NCBI GenBank assembly: GCA_000565345.1
Contig: AQOF01000032.1
Span: forward strand, 1 to 33,732
Source: Salinivibrio costicola subsp. costicola ATCC 33508 = LMG 11651
GTDB lineage: Bacteria > Pseudomonadota > Gammaproteobacteria > Enterobacterales > Vibrionaceae
Length of the DNA: 33,732 bases
Reading direction: 5' to 3'
Position numbers and translations under genes: made by a program. Positions 1 to 8,710 of this stretch are shown in pieces (the stretch's first letter is position 1; each line of letters begins with the position of its first letter). The notes below the pieces were generated by a model. That model saw only the letters and a list, made by a program, of their open reading frames with translations. It ran no database searches and was not told where the DNA came from.

Positions 1-231
<231 letters not shown>

Positions 232-345
232 ACAACACCCAAGAGGTTTTGGGTTGGACTCGAAATAAAGCCAGTTGATTGTGGCGAGAACAAAACAGCT
301 TTCTAGATTCGTGTTTTGACTGAAAAGTGAAGACACACCAAATTT

Positions 346-465
346 TGCTTGGCGACCATAGCGCTTTGGACCCACCTGACTCCATGCCGAACTCAGTAGT
401 GAAACGAAGCAGCGCCGATGGTAGTGTGGGGTCTCCCCATGTGAGAGTAGGACATCGCCAGGCTT
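346..465 (+). rRNA. rrf: 5S ribosomal RNA
   Basis: The gene is about 120 nt with complementary ends (TGCTTGGCGACC at the start, ATCGCCAGGCTT at the end). It contains the conserved CCGAACTCAG..GTGAAACG block near 389-406 and GCGCCGATGGTAGTGTGGGGTC near 412-433. The sequence is of the Vibrio type. It lies downstream of 23S and upstream of tRNA-Asp in the same rrn transcript. Confidence 0.97.
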
Positions 466-576
466 TGATTATAAATTGCGCCTATTGCTTGTGATTTTTG
501 ATAGCTGCAATGCTCATGTATTGGCATACATTGTGCGTCTCGCTTCAAAACTCCCTGCGCATAGCTCGCAATTTAA

Positions 577-609
577 TCATCAAAGCGGATACGCGTAAGA
601 CTTTGATGA
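577..609 (+). other. Stem-loop in the 5S–tRNA-Asp spacer
   Basis: TCATCAAAG at 577-585 pairs perfectly with CTTTGATGA at 601-609 around a 15-nt loop, 15 nt before tRNA-Asp. No T-run follows, so it is not an intrinsic terminator. An RNA-processing stem in the rRNA precursor is a reasonable reading, but that role is inferred. Confidence 0.5.
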
Positions 610-623
610 AACAGAATTGGTGC

Positions 624-700
624 GGAGTGGTAGTTCAGTTGGTTAGAATACCGGCCTGTCACGCCGGGGGTCGCGGGTTCGAGTCCCGTCCACTCCGCCA
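624..700 (+). tRNA. tRNA-Asp (GTC)
   Basis: A 77-nt cloverleaf with acceptor stem GGAGTGG/CCACTCC, anticodon loop CTGTCAC (anticodon GTC), T-arm GGGTTCGAGTCCC and an encoded CCA end. It is the distal tRNA of the rrn operon. An intrinsic terminator follows 8 nt later. Confidence 0.98.
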
Positions 701-708
701 CTACTTAG

Positions 709-737
709 AAACCCTAGCTGAAAAGCTGGGGTTTTTT
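709..737 (+). terminator. rrn operon intrinsic terminator
   Basis: AACCCTAGCT pairs with AGCTGGGGTT (one G·T pair) around a short A-rich loop and is followed by a run of T. Nearly the same hairpin ends the tRNA-Arg/His/Pro cluster at 11859-11887. Confidence 0.85.
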
Positions 738-743
738 GCGTTT

Positions 744-775
744 AAGCCCCTGGATAGTGATATTGGGGCTTTTTG
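744..775 (+). terminator. Second hairpin with T-run, between rrn and ilvY
   Basis: AAGCCCC at 744-750 pairs with GGGGCTT at 765-771 and is followed by T residues on the plus strand. It ends three bases before the ilvY stop codon. It probably acts as a back-up rrn terminator and insulates the convergent ilvY gene. Confidence 0.6.
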
Positions 776-777
776 GG

Positions 778-1641
778 TTATCGCATCGTATCGAGTAGGG
801 CATTGAGTAAAGGTTCTTTGGCGCGGGAAGTTTTACAACAAAGGCCTAGTTCGAGAGGTTGTACGATTTCTTGGCGCAAGCGCTCAACCTTGTCCTTTAC
901 TGGACTGTTATCAATCACCACATCCGGTGCAACACCAATACCACAGCCCAATGCCACCATACTGACTATCGCCTCGTGACCCGCTATTTGTGCGTAGACG
1001 TTTGCCTCGATGCCTTTGCTGGCCAACCATTGATCAACGAGTTCGCGTGCTGTTCCCGCTTCGGGCAAGATTAAGGGTATGTGTTGCCAGTCAATGGCTT
1101 GTAAGTCAATGCCACTGCTGGCCATTGCCGGCGCGATAACCGACAAGCTCACGGTATCAATGGGTTGAAAGACTAAACTTGACGACAAATACTTTGGTTT
1201 AGCGGCAATGGCAATGTCTGCACTATTGTCTTGCACCTTTTCTTCTGCCTGAGCGGGATCGCCGGTCAGCAGTTGTAGCTCGATATTTGGGTATTGCTGA
1301 CGAAACCGCGCGAGGAGCTCAGGTAAATGGCTATAGCTGGCGGTGACCGAGCAAAAGAGCGTGAGCTTACCGCCGAGCAAAGAGGCATGTTCATTAATAT
1401 TGGCTTTGGTGGTATGCCATAGTTGTAAGATTTCTCGCGCCACGGGTAATAACGTTTTTCCTGCGGGTGTTAAGGTAACGGCTTTGTTAGTCCGAATAAA
1501 CAACGGTTGACCGATGTCCCCCTCAAGCCGTTGAATAATCCGACTTAAGGCCGATGGGCTAGCATGCATGGCTTTTGCCGCACGGGTATAGCTTTTGGTA
1601 TCACAGAGGTGAAGAAAACCCGTAAGTTGTTTGGTGTTCAT
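778..1641 (-). CDS. ilvY: IlvY, LysR-type activator of ilvC
   Basis: A LysR-family regulator of 287 aa. The N-terminal winged helix-turn-helix (about residues 1-60) has the typical A.A.A.H.S.SALSR.IQRLE..IG.PLF.R pattern. The remainder is the periplasmic-binding-like effector domain, with the IlvY-typical [11 protein letters not shown] and [19 protein letters not shown] stretches. In enterics IlvY senses acetolactate and acetohydroxybutyrate and activates ilvC. The divergent position next to ilvC supports this assignment. The ATG at 1641 was chosen because family members begin about there; an upstream in-frame ATG at 1671 would add ten residues and run into the control region. Confidence 0.93.
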   Translation of the reverse strand: MNTKQLTGFLHLCDTKSYTRAAKAMHASPSALSRIIQRLEGDIGQPLFIRTNKAVTLTPAGKTLLPVAREILQLWHTTKANINEHASLLGGKLTLFCSVTASYSHLPELLARFRQQYPNIELQLLTGDPAQAEEKVQDNSADIAIAAKPKYLSSSLVFQPIDTVSLSVIAPAMASSGIDLQAIDWQHIPLILPEAGTARELVDQWLASKGIEANVYAQIAGHEAIVSMVALGCGIGVAPDVVIDNSPVKDKVERLRQEIVQPLELGLCCKTSRAKEPLLNALLDTMR

Positions 1642-1772
1642 GGTATGTTCTTGCTTTATTTGCAATGTCATGTTGTGAATATATCACTTTAGGCAATGTG
1701 ACGGTTAAGGTAGTATCAAAATTAAGCGGTGAAAACACACCTAATCATGGATTCGAATCAATGGAGCACCCT
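1642..1772. promoter_or_regulatory. ilvY–ilvC divergent control region
   Basis: This is the 131-bp gap between divergent ilvY and ilvC. GCAATGT occurs twice in direct orientation, at 1662-1668 and 1693-1699, spaced 31 bp (about three helical turns), which would suit tandem IlvY operators. A possible ilvC promoter is TTTAGG (1688-1693), a 17-bp spacer and TAGTAT (1711-1716). The ilvC ribosome binding site is GGAG at 1763-1766. Assigning the repeats to IlvY is inference from position and spacing. Confidence 0.5.
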
Positions 1773-3257
1773 ATGGCGAACTACTTTAATACCCTGAATT
1801 TGCGTCAACAATTGGAACAATTAGGCGTTTGTCGATTTATGTCGCGCGATGAATTTGCCAACGAGGCCGAATTCCTCAAAGGTAAAAAAGTGGTGATTGT
1901 TGGCTGTGGGGCGCAAGGGCTTAATCAGGGTCTAAACATGCGTGATTCGGGTCTTGATGTGGCTTATGCACTGCGTCAGGCGGCGATTGATGAGAAGCGT
2001 CCTTCTTACCAAAACGCGGTCGATCATGGGTTTAAAGTGGGGAGCTACCAAGATGTGATCCCACAAGCGGATTTGGTGATCAATCTGACCCCAGATAAGC
2101 AACACTCCAACGTCGTAGAGACCGTCATGCCGTTGATGAAAGATGGCGCTGCGCTCGGTTACTCTCATGGCTTTAATATCGTCGAAGTGGGTCAGCGCAT
2201 TCGTGAAGATATTACCGTCGTTATGGTGGCGCCTAAGTGTCCAGGTACCGAAGTGCGTGAAGAGTATAAACGCGGCTTTGGTGTGCCGACGCTGATCGCG
2301 GTCCACCCAGAAAATGATCCTAACGGCGAAGGCTTTGAGGTTGCGAAAGCATGGGCAGCCGCAACCGGCGGTCATCGTGCCGGGGTGCTAGCGTCTTCGT
2401 TTGTGGCGGAAGTAAAATCAGACCTGATGGGCGAACAAACCATCCTGTGTGGCATGCTGCAGGCCGGATCGGTTGTTTGCTATGAGAAAATGATTGCAGA
2501 AGGTGTTGAGCCGGGCTATGCGGGTAAACTTATTCAATATGGCTGGGAAACCATTACTGAAGCGCTGAAATTCGGTGGCATCACGCATATGATGGATCGC
2601 TTGTCCAACCCCGCGAAAGTAAAAGCCTTTGAGCTGTCGGAGTCGCTTAAGGAACTTATGCGTCCCCTTTACAACAAACATATGGATGACATCATTTCTG
2701 GCCATTTCTCCGCGACCATGATGGCCGATTGGGAAAACGGCGATAAAGATCTGTTCAAATGGCGTGAAGAAACGGCACAGACCGCGTTTGAAAACTATCC
2801 CGAGTCGGATGTAAGCATCAGTGAGCAAGAATTCTTTGATAACGGTATTTTGATGGTTGCCATGGTGCGTGCTGGGGTCGAGCTTGCCTTTGAGGTCATG
2901 GTGTCATCCAGCATTGTGGAAGAGTCGGCGTATTACGAGTCATTGCATGAGTTGCCGTTGATTGCCAACACCATTGCACGTAAGCGTCTTTACGAAATGA
3001 ACGTGGTTATTTCCGATACGGCAGAGTACGGTAACTATTTGTTCGCTAATGTCGCGACGCCATTGTTGCGCGAGCATTTTATGCCAACGGTGGACGCGGA
3101 TGTGATTGGCAAAGGATTGTCAGAAACATCTAATCAGGTTGATAACGCCACCTTGATTGAAGTGAATGACCGTATTCGTCATCACCCGATCGAATATATC
3201 GGCGAAGAGTTACGCGGCTATATGACTGATATGAAGCAGATTGCACTTGATAATTAA
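1773..3257 (+). CDS. ilvC: Ketol-acid reductoisomerase (class II, NADPH)
   Basis: Catalyses the Mg2+- and NADPH-dependent isomeroreduction of acetolactate or acetohydroxybutyrate, the second common step of valine and isoleucine synthesis. The 494-aa protein is the long class II form with a duplicated knotted C-terminal domain; E. coli IlvC is about 491 aa. The dinucleotide motif GCGAQG is at residues 44-49, and the NADPH-selecting R68, R76 and S78 are present in [12 protein letters not shown]. Metal and substrate residues lie in [13 protein letters not shown]. The ATG at 1773 gives the family N-terminus [14 protein letters not shown] and has GGAG 6 nt upstream; an open frame extends further upstream into the control region but is not needed. 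The gene is intact. Confidence 0.97.
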   Translation: MANYFNTLNLRQQLEQLGVCRFMSRDEFANEAEFLKGKKVVIVGCGAQGLNQGLNMRDSGLDVAYALRQAAIDEKRPSYQNAVDHGFKVGSYQDVIPQADLVINLTPDKQHSNVVETVMPLMKDGAALGYSHGFNIVEVGQRIREDITVVMVAPKCPGTEVREEYKRGFGVPTLIAVHPENDPNGEGFEVAKAWAAATGGHRAGVLASSFVAEVKSDLMGEQTILCGMLQAGSVVCYEKMIAEGVEPGYAGKLIQYGWETITEALKFGGITHMMDRLSNPAKVKAFELSESLKELMRPLYNKHMDDIISGHFSATMMADWENGDKDLFKWREETAQTAFENYPESDVSISEQEFFDNGILMVAMVRAGVELAFEVMVSSSIVEESAYYESLHELPLIANTIARKRLYEMNVVISDTAEYGNYLFANVATPLLREHFMPTVDADVIGKGLSETSNQVDNATLIEVNDRIRHHPIEYIGEELRGYMTDMKQIALDN

Positions 3258-3309
3258 TCGCGCTTGATAACTAATTACGCTTAATAGCTAACTGCGCCCG
3301 ATAACTGAC
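3244..3309 (+). repeat. 17-bp degenerate tandem repeat over the ilvC stop codon
   Basis: Four imperfect units start at 3244, 3261, 3278 and 3295, an exact period of 17 bp. They read CACTTGATAATTAAT, CGCTTGATAACTAAT, CGCTTAATAGCTAAC and CGCCCGATAACTGAC, each followed by two variable bases. The first unit contains the ilvC stop codon. Function is unknown. Confidence 0.7.
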
Positions 3310-3338
3310 TGCCGTCAGTTGAAATGATACGCAGAGAT

Positions 3339-3366
3339 AAGCCTGGCCTGAGGGTTCAGGCTTTTT
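3339..3366 (+). terminator. ilvC terminator (also between convergent ubiK)
   Basis: AAGCCTG (3339-3345) and CAGGCTT (3357-3363) form a stem around GCCTGAGGGTT, followed by a T-run. It lies between convergent ilvC and ubiK. Confidence 0.75.
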
Positions 3367-3382
3367 GCGTTGATGCGATCGG

Positions 3383-3649
3383 TTATTGCTGGTTATCTTG
3401 CGATTGGCCGATCTTTGTTTCCATTTCTTCAAGCTTTGCTTCGAGCTCGGTGAGCTTTTGACGCGTGCGCAGTAGTACCTGAGTTTGTACATCAAACTCC
3501 TCGCGGCTTACCACGTCAAGCTTAGTCAGCTGGCCTTGAATGGCTTGGCGAACACGGCTTTCCATATCCGTGCCTAACTCTTTGACAGGCTGAGGCATGG
3601 CATCGTGAATTTGCTTGGCCATTTGCTCAAGTTTTTTCGGGTCAAACAT
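3383..3649 (-). CDS. ubiK: UbiK (YqiC), ubiquinone biosynthesis accessory factor
   Basis: A small 88-aa protein beginning MFDPKKLEQMAKQIHDAMP, the family signature. It ends in a charged coiled coil with heptad spacing (roughly residues 55-82, ending in Q-rich residues). In E. coli UbiK works with UbiJ in the soluble complex that carries out aerobic ubiquinone synthesis. The ATG at 3649 has AGGAGT about 6 nt upstream; an in-frame ATG five codons earlier lies over that site and is unlikely. It is a stand-alone gene between ilvC and the efflux operon, as in vibrios. Confidence 0.9.
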   Translation of the reverse strand: MFDPKKLEQMAKQIHDAMPQPVKELGTDMESRVRQAIQGQLTKLDVVSREEFDVQTQVLLRTRQKLTELEAKLEEMETKIGQSQDNQQ

Positions 3650-3711
3650 GGAATACTCCTTCATTAACTGTCTTTATTCTATGTAAATACGTACAGCTTG
3701 TCGAAAGGATG

Positions 3712-3740
3712 ACAAAAGAAAAGGGCCCGTAGGCCCTTAA
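3712..3740 (-). terminator. Terminator of the tetR–vexA–vexB operon
   Basis: On the minus strand, AAGGGCC and GGGCCCTT form a tight hairpin just after the vexB stop codon, followed by a TTTTCTTTT run. Confidence 0.85.
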
Positions 3741-3749
3741 TAGGATGCA

Positions 3750-6700
3750 TTAATGTGATGCACGATAGTCTTCATCGAGCTTATCAAGCTCATCGTCTTC
3801 GACAAACACCGGCAGCGGCTTGTGCTTGCTGGCCAGATAGGTATAAATCACTGGCAGAACGAATAGCGTGAATAATGTCCCGATGGCAAGACCCGCCACG
3901 ATGACTATCCCGATGCTAAAGCGTTGTTCGGCACCGGCGCCGCTAGCAAACATAAGCGGGATAAGGCCTGCAATCATTGCAGCTGTTGTCATCAAGATCG
4001 GACGCAGACGAATTTTTGCAGCCTCTTTTACCGCTTCCATTCGACTGGCTTGGTGATATAGCTGCTGCTCTTTGGCGACTTCACAGATCAAAATACCGTG
4101 CTTGGTAATTAAACCTATCAAGGTTATCAGCCCACCTGCGAGTAGATATTCATCGATGACAGCCCCCAGGCCAAAGCAATCAAAGCACCACAAATCGCCA
4201 GAGGCACTGAGATCAAGATCACCAAAGGGTCGAGTAGCGATTCGAACTGAATCGCAAGCACCAAGTAAATAATCGCCAGTGCAAACAAGAAAGTTGCATA
4301 CAGCGCACTGCCTTCAGTGACGTATTGACGCGATTCACCAAGATAATCGTGCTGATACCCTTTTGGTAGTTCTGCCGCTTTGCTTTCAAACCACTCTACG
4401 GCGGTACCCATGGTCACGCTAGGGGCAGCAACGGCACTAATCGTCGCGGCATTCAATTGATTAAAATGAGGTAACGAGCGCGGCTCGCCTGTCACTTCAA
4501 TATCAATCAAAGAGCCGAGAGGTATCGAATCACCGTTGGCAGCGCTCACGTAGTAGCTTTCGATCGACTCAGGATTAAGGCGATATTTACGCTCAACTTG
4601 CGGGATCACTTCATACGATCGGCCGTCAAAGTCAATACGATTAATGTAGCCATCGGCCATCATGGTCCCGATCGTCGTACCGATATCACGCATGGTGACG
4701 CCATACGATCCCGCTTTATCCTTATCAATATGGATATTCATGGTGGCGGAGTCGAAGTTAAGGTTAAGCTCCGAGTAAACGAAATTTGGGCTTGATTGCA
4801 CTTCGCCCATGATTTCAGCGGTTACCTGATACAGGCTTTCGAAGTTATTGGGCGATGTCACCACAAATTGAATAGGCAAACCTGAGGAAGCACCTGGCAA
4901 TTCCGGCATTTCGAAGGTGGTGACCTTCATACCTGGAATATCCTTCACTTCATTCGCCATGCGTTTGACTACCTCAGACTGGCTCGCTTCCCGCTCGCTC
5001 CAAGGTACTAATGAGGCGATACCAAAGGCTTGATTCGACTTAGGTACCCCGGAGAAAACTTGTGAGAAAGCCACTTCGGGTTGCTGGTCCAGTTTTTGGT
5101 TCACTTCCGCCATGCTATTTTGGATGTAATCCAAGTTAGCGGTGGAGGGCGCAGTACCCATCATGACCACCACGCCTTTATCCTCTGACGGAGCAAGCTC
5201 ACTAGGAATAAAGCTAAACAGCACCGGCAGGGAAGCGAATACAATCACCGCAAACGTCACGATCACCGGACGGCGCTCCATCACCTTGCTGAGCATACGC
5301 GCATACTTATCTGTCATCCCATCAAGGAAGCGATGTACCGCTAACTCAAAACGACTCGGTTGCGCATTGGCTTTTAACAAGGTCGCACACATCACCGGCG
5401 AGAGCGTTAGTGCCACAATACCGGACACAAACACCGCCCCAGCAAGCGTTAATGCAAACTCCTTAAACAGGGAGCCGGTGATCCCGCCCATCATGGCGAT
5501 AGGGGCATAAACGGCTGCCAGTGTTAGCGTCATAGAAATAACGGGCACCGCTATCTCACGGGTACCAATGATGGCGGCACGGAACGGCGACTCACCTAAC
5601 TTAATATGACGGTCGATATTCTCGAGCACCACAATGGCGTCATCGACCACCAAGCCGATGGCCAGAACCATGGCCAGTAGCGTCATTAAGTTCAGTGAGA
5701 AGCCAATCATTTCCATCACTAGCGCTACACCAATCAGCGACAGCGGGATGGTAATAATGGGGATGATTACCGCGCGGAACGAGCCCAAGAACAGAGTAAT
5801 AACCACCAACACAATTAACGCGGCTTCGATGATGGTTTTGATTACCTCATTGATTGACTCATTGATCGCATTCGACGAGTCATACAACACGTTCATTTCA
5901 ATGTTGCTGGGCATGTTACGTTCCACTTCGGGCAACATGTCCATCACGTCGGCAGCAATATTGATCGGGTTGGCGGAGGGGGTAGCGTTAATGGCTGCGA
6001 CAACTGCCTCGGATCCATTGGCAAGCGCTCGGACTCGGTCGTGACTTTTTTCCAGCGAGACGTTAGCAATATCGCCTAACCGCACGACACGACTATCTTG
6101 CGTATCAACCACCAGTTTGGCTAATTCTTCCGGCGTTGAAACTTGCGTATCCGCACTGCCGTTGTAGACCATAAAGGTACCGGTAGCTTGACCGGTTGCC
6201 GACTGATAGTTATTAGCATCGAGTACTGACATGACATCAGTAGCACTTAGCTTAAAGGCCGCCATCTTTTCAGGATCAAGCCATACACGTAAGCCGTACT
6301 TCACCCCGCCATATAGGTCGATTTTTGACACCCCACCTACGGTAAAAAACTGGGGTTTAACCACGCGCTCAAGATAATCAGTGATCTGGCTCGAGTCGAG
6401 TTCTGGCGAGGTAAAACCGATATACATGACGGCGGTCGTAGAGCCGGTCGACATGGATACGGATGGATCTTCTGATTCTGCCGGGAGCTGTGCCCTTACC
6501 GAATTGACTTTGGCCAGTATATCTGCCAAGGCAGCATTCGGATCGGTATTTAGCTTCATGTTGACCGTGATTGTCGATGATCCCAGCACCGATTCTGAGG
6601 TCATAAAGTCAATATTGTCAGCTTGGGCGACAGCTTGCTCGAGCGGGGTGGTAATAAAACCCTGAATCAAGTCAGCACTGGCACCATAATAGCTGGTTGT

Positions 6701-6841
6701 GATGGTGACCACGGTATTGGTCATCTCCGGGTATTCCCTAACTTGCATCTTAAATAAAGACTGCAAGCCGAGCAGCGCAATCAGAATACTGATTGACGCA
6801 GCTAGCACTGGGCGCCGGATAAAAATATCAGTAAAGCGCAT
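3750..6841 (-). CDS. vexB: RND multidrug efflux permease, VexB-like (frameshifted)
   Basis: An inner-membrane proton-driven drug pump of the AcrB/VexB class, about 1030 aa once corrected. It has the RND N-terminus (MRFTDIFIRRPVLA), the first transmembrane helix, the porter domain and the TM4 proton-relay pair in GLVVDDAIVVLENI. After ..SMNIYSQVG the frame hits TGA at 4127-4129. The next frame resumes at once with LITLIGLITKHGILICEVA, which carries the TM10 lysine of the relay. Adding one G to the GGG run (complement of 4131-4133) joins the two. A sequence error is therefore likely; if real, the pump would lose TM10-12 and be dead. The ATG at 6841 has AGGA about 6 nt upstream. The gene lies 9-12 nt after vexA. 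The symbol follows remembered synteny with V. cholerae vexRAB. Confidence 0.88.
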
Positions 6842-6853
6842 CACATCCTCGTC

Positions 6854-7961
6854 TTACAATTGAGGTAATTGTTCTGGTGGAGTGAGAGCGTCGTTGTCGA
6901 CGATTTTCACTTTAGAGCCATTGCTTAAGCGCACCTGGCCGGACGTAACAACCTGATCACCAGGCTTTAGACCGTCGATAATGCGTGCTTGATGGCCACG
7001 ACGCTCGCCGACTTTAAGGACTTGTTGATAAGCGCGCTTTTCTCCATCTTCTTCACGGATCACATACACACTTTCACCGTATAGATTGAAGTTAATCGCG
7101 GTTTGATCAATCACGATTTGATTCTCAACCGTCGGCAAAACGATATCGGCGCGGGCGAGCATCCCTGAGCGTAACTGGCCATCATTGTTGGGAATATTGG
7201 CTTCCACTTTAATCAGGCCGCTCTGGCTGTTGACCGCAGGCTCGATAGCACTGATAGAGCCGATGAATTCTTTTTCAGGATAAGCATCGACTGTAATGCG
7301 TAATGCCTGGCTTAGACGGAGCTTCGAGATATCGGTTTGCGGCACGGTAAAGCGCAGTTTCATTACCGAGGTATCTTCTAGTCGAGCAATATCGGTACCT
7401 GGCTGCAGGTACTCACCCATAAATACATTACGCAGGCCAATCACACCATCAAAGGGAGCTTGAAGGTTACGACGTGCAATGGTGGCTTCAAGCGCATTAA
7501 TGTCAGCTTGTAAAGAACGGTAATTCGCTTCAGCTTCATCCAATGCTTCTTTAGAAATCGACCCTTTAGTAAACAGTCCTTGATAACGTTTGAACTTGGC
7601 TTCTGCGGCGGGTAATCGTGCTTGCGTACTTGCCAAGTTGGCTTTTTCAACGCTAGAGTCGAGTTCAACCAGATTGTTTCGCGTACCTACTGTTGAGTGC
7701 TGATTCAAAGTTGATCACATCTACCACACCGGCAATTTGCGTGGTTAAGGTGATCCCTTGATTGGGCTCAACAAACCCGATGGCGTCCATGGTGGGTGTC
7801 CAGGGTTCAGCGTTAACGGTCACTGCCGTCACTGGGTGCGTCGGCTCTGGCATGTTTGCCATATACTCTGCAACCTTTTGCTGCTTAAACAGGTTAAAGC
7901 CAATCACACTGCCAAACAGCAGCAGTGCAAGGATAACCATAAAGAAAAACCATTTTTTCAT
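6854..7961 (-). CDS. vexA: RND periplasmic adaptor (membrane fusion protein), VexA-like (frameshifted)
   Basis: The adaptor linking the RND pump to an outer-membrane TolC channel, about 369 aa when repaired. The N-terminus (MKKWFFFMVILALLLFGSVIG) is a membrane anchor without a lipobox cysteine. Next come the lipoyl half (ITLTTQIAGVVDVINFES), an alpha-hairpin (about LASTQARLPAAEAKF to EATIARR), the second lipoyl half (NLQAPFDGVIGLRNVFMGEYL) and the beta-barrel and membrane-proximal domains. The frame breaks after INFES and resumes at NLVELDSSVEKANL. The break lies at 7688-7702, where two missing bases (near 7701 and 7691) or one extra base would restore the frame. GGAG precedes the ATG at 7961. 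It sits 21 nt after the TetR gene. No outer-membrane channel gene is present. Confidence 0.87.
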
Positions 7962-7982
7962 CGAAGTAAGCTCCGAGCGTCG

Positions 7983-8543
7983 TTAGTGAAGAGAAATTGC
8001 ATCCCAGCAAGCTTGGATCGCATCTGCGATAGCATAACTGTCTAGAGTTATAACACCCCGAACCTGTTTGCGAGCTAAACAAAAAACGGGTTCAAGCCCC
8101 AAGGTGATGAGCACCTCATCGTCCAGTGGCTTAAAGCGCTTTTGCCGCTTACCTTCCTGAAAGACTTGATAAAGATCAGAGAAGGCCTCTCGCTCTTGCT
8201 GGGTTTGTGACTGATCATCGCGTGGCAGGGCATCAAACTGGTCACGAGATAATAATAGGTGATCGCGTTGTAGCATCATGGTCCACGTGTTGCGCCATAA
8301 CCGCTCAAATTGATCTTTTAGGGTTGGTTCATCCTTTACCCCCTGTTGAATATGGGTCGCACATTGCATCATAAGGTGCATAGACAGTTGACGAAGCAAG
8401 TCTTCTTTATCGTTAAAATAGCGATAAATGGTGCCGGCGGCCACTTGCGCTTGGGTGGCGACCTGATGCATTGAGACCTTGTCGAGCCCACGCGTGGCAA
8501 TCAGTTGCTCTGTCGCCGCGAATATTTGCGTACGTTTGTCCAT
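7983..8543 (-). CDS. vexR: TetR-family repressor of the efflux operon, VexR-like
   Basis: A 186-aa TetR/AcrR-type regulator. The N-terminal helix-turn-helix reads KVSMHQVATQAQVAAGTIYRYFNDKEDLL (about residues 24-52); the rest is the variable ligand and dimer domain. It is first in an operon with the adaptor and pump, so autoregulation and drug-responsive derepression are expected. An in-frame ATG at 8576 would put the start inside the 18-bp palindromic operator. The ATG at 8543 leaves that operator in the promoter and gives a typical N-terminus, although neither start has a strong ribosome binding site. The vexR name rests on synteny. Confidence 0.85.
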   Translation of the reverse strand: MDKRTQIFAATEQLIATRGLDKVSMHQVATQAQVAAGTIYRYFNDKEDLLRQLSMHLMMQCATHIQQGVKDEPTLKDQFERLWRNTWTMMLQRDHLLLSRDQFDALPRDDQSQTQQEREAFSDLYQVFQEGKRQKRFKPLDDEVLITLGLEPVFCLARKQVRGVITLDSYAIADAIQACWDAISLH

Positions 8544-8561
8544 TGATGATGAACTTACTAG

Positions 8562-8579
8562 TGAATGAACGTTCATTCA
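8562..8579. promoter_or_regulatory. TetR operator (18-bp perfect palindrome)
   Basis: TGAATGAACGTTCATTCA is its own reverse complement and has the form usual for TetR/AcrR operators. It lies immediately downstream of the -10 of the minus-strand efflux promoter (8581-8586), where a bound repressor would block transcription. Confidence 0.8.
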
Positions 8580-8580
8580 T

Positions 8581-8608
8581 TTTAGAGTGAATTTTGTGCG
8601 TATGACAA
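8581..8608 (-). promoter_or_regulatory. Promoter of the efflux operon
   Basis: On the minus strand, TTGTCA (8608-8603), a 16-bp spacer and TCTAAA (8586-8581) make a plausible sigma70 promoter. The start point would fall in the palindromic operator. Confidence 0.55.
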
Positions 8609-8650
8609 GCATAAATTGTAGCAAGCTTGTTGAGCCTTGCTTGGGTGAGA

Positions 8651-8678
8651 TAGACATCAGTAAGATTCCTTCTACAAT
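8651..8678 (+). promoter_or_regulatory. rep promoter
   Basis: TAGACA (8651-8656), a 16-bp spacer and TACAAT (8673-8678) match sigma70 consensus at five of six positions each. The predicted leader is about 25 nt. Confidence 0.55.
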
Positions 8679-8710
8679 GCCCTCTCAGCCATTAACGAGG
8701 TGCCGCCATC

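Noticed and set aside
498-806. Open frame of 102 codons across tRNA-Asp
   Set aside because: It runs through the 5S–tRNA spacer, the tRNA itself and the terminator, and has no protein-like composition.
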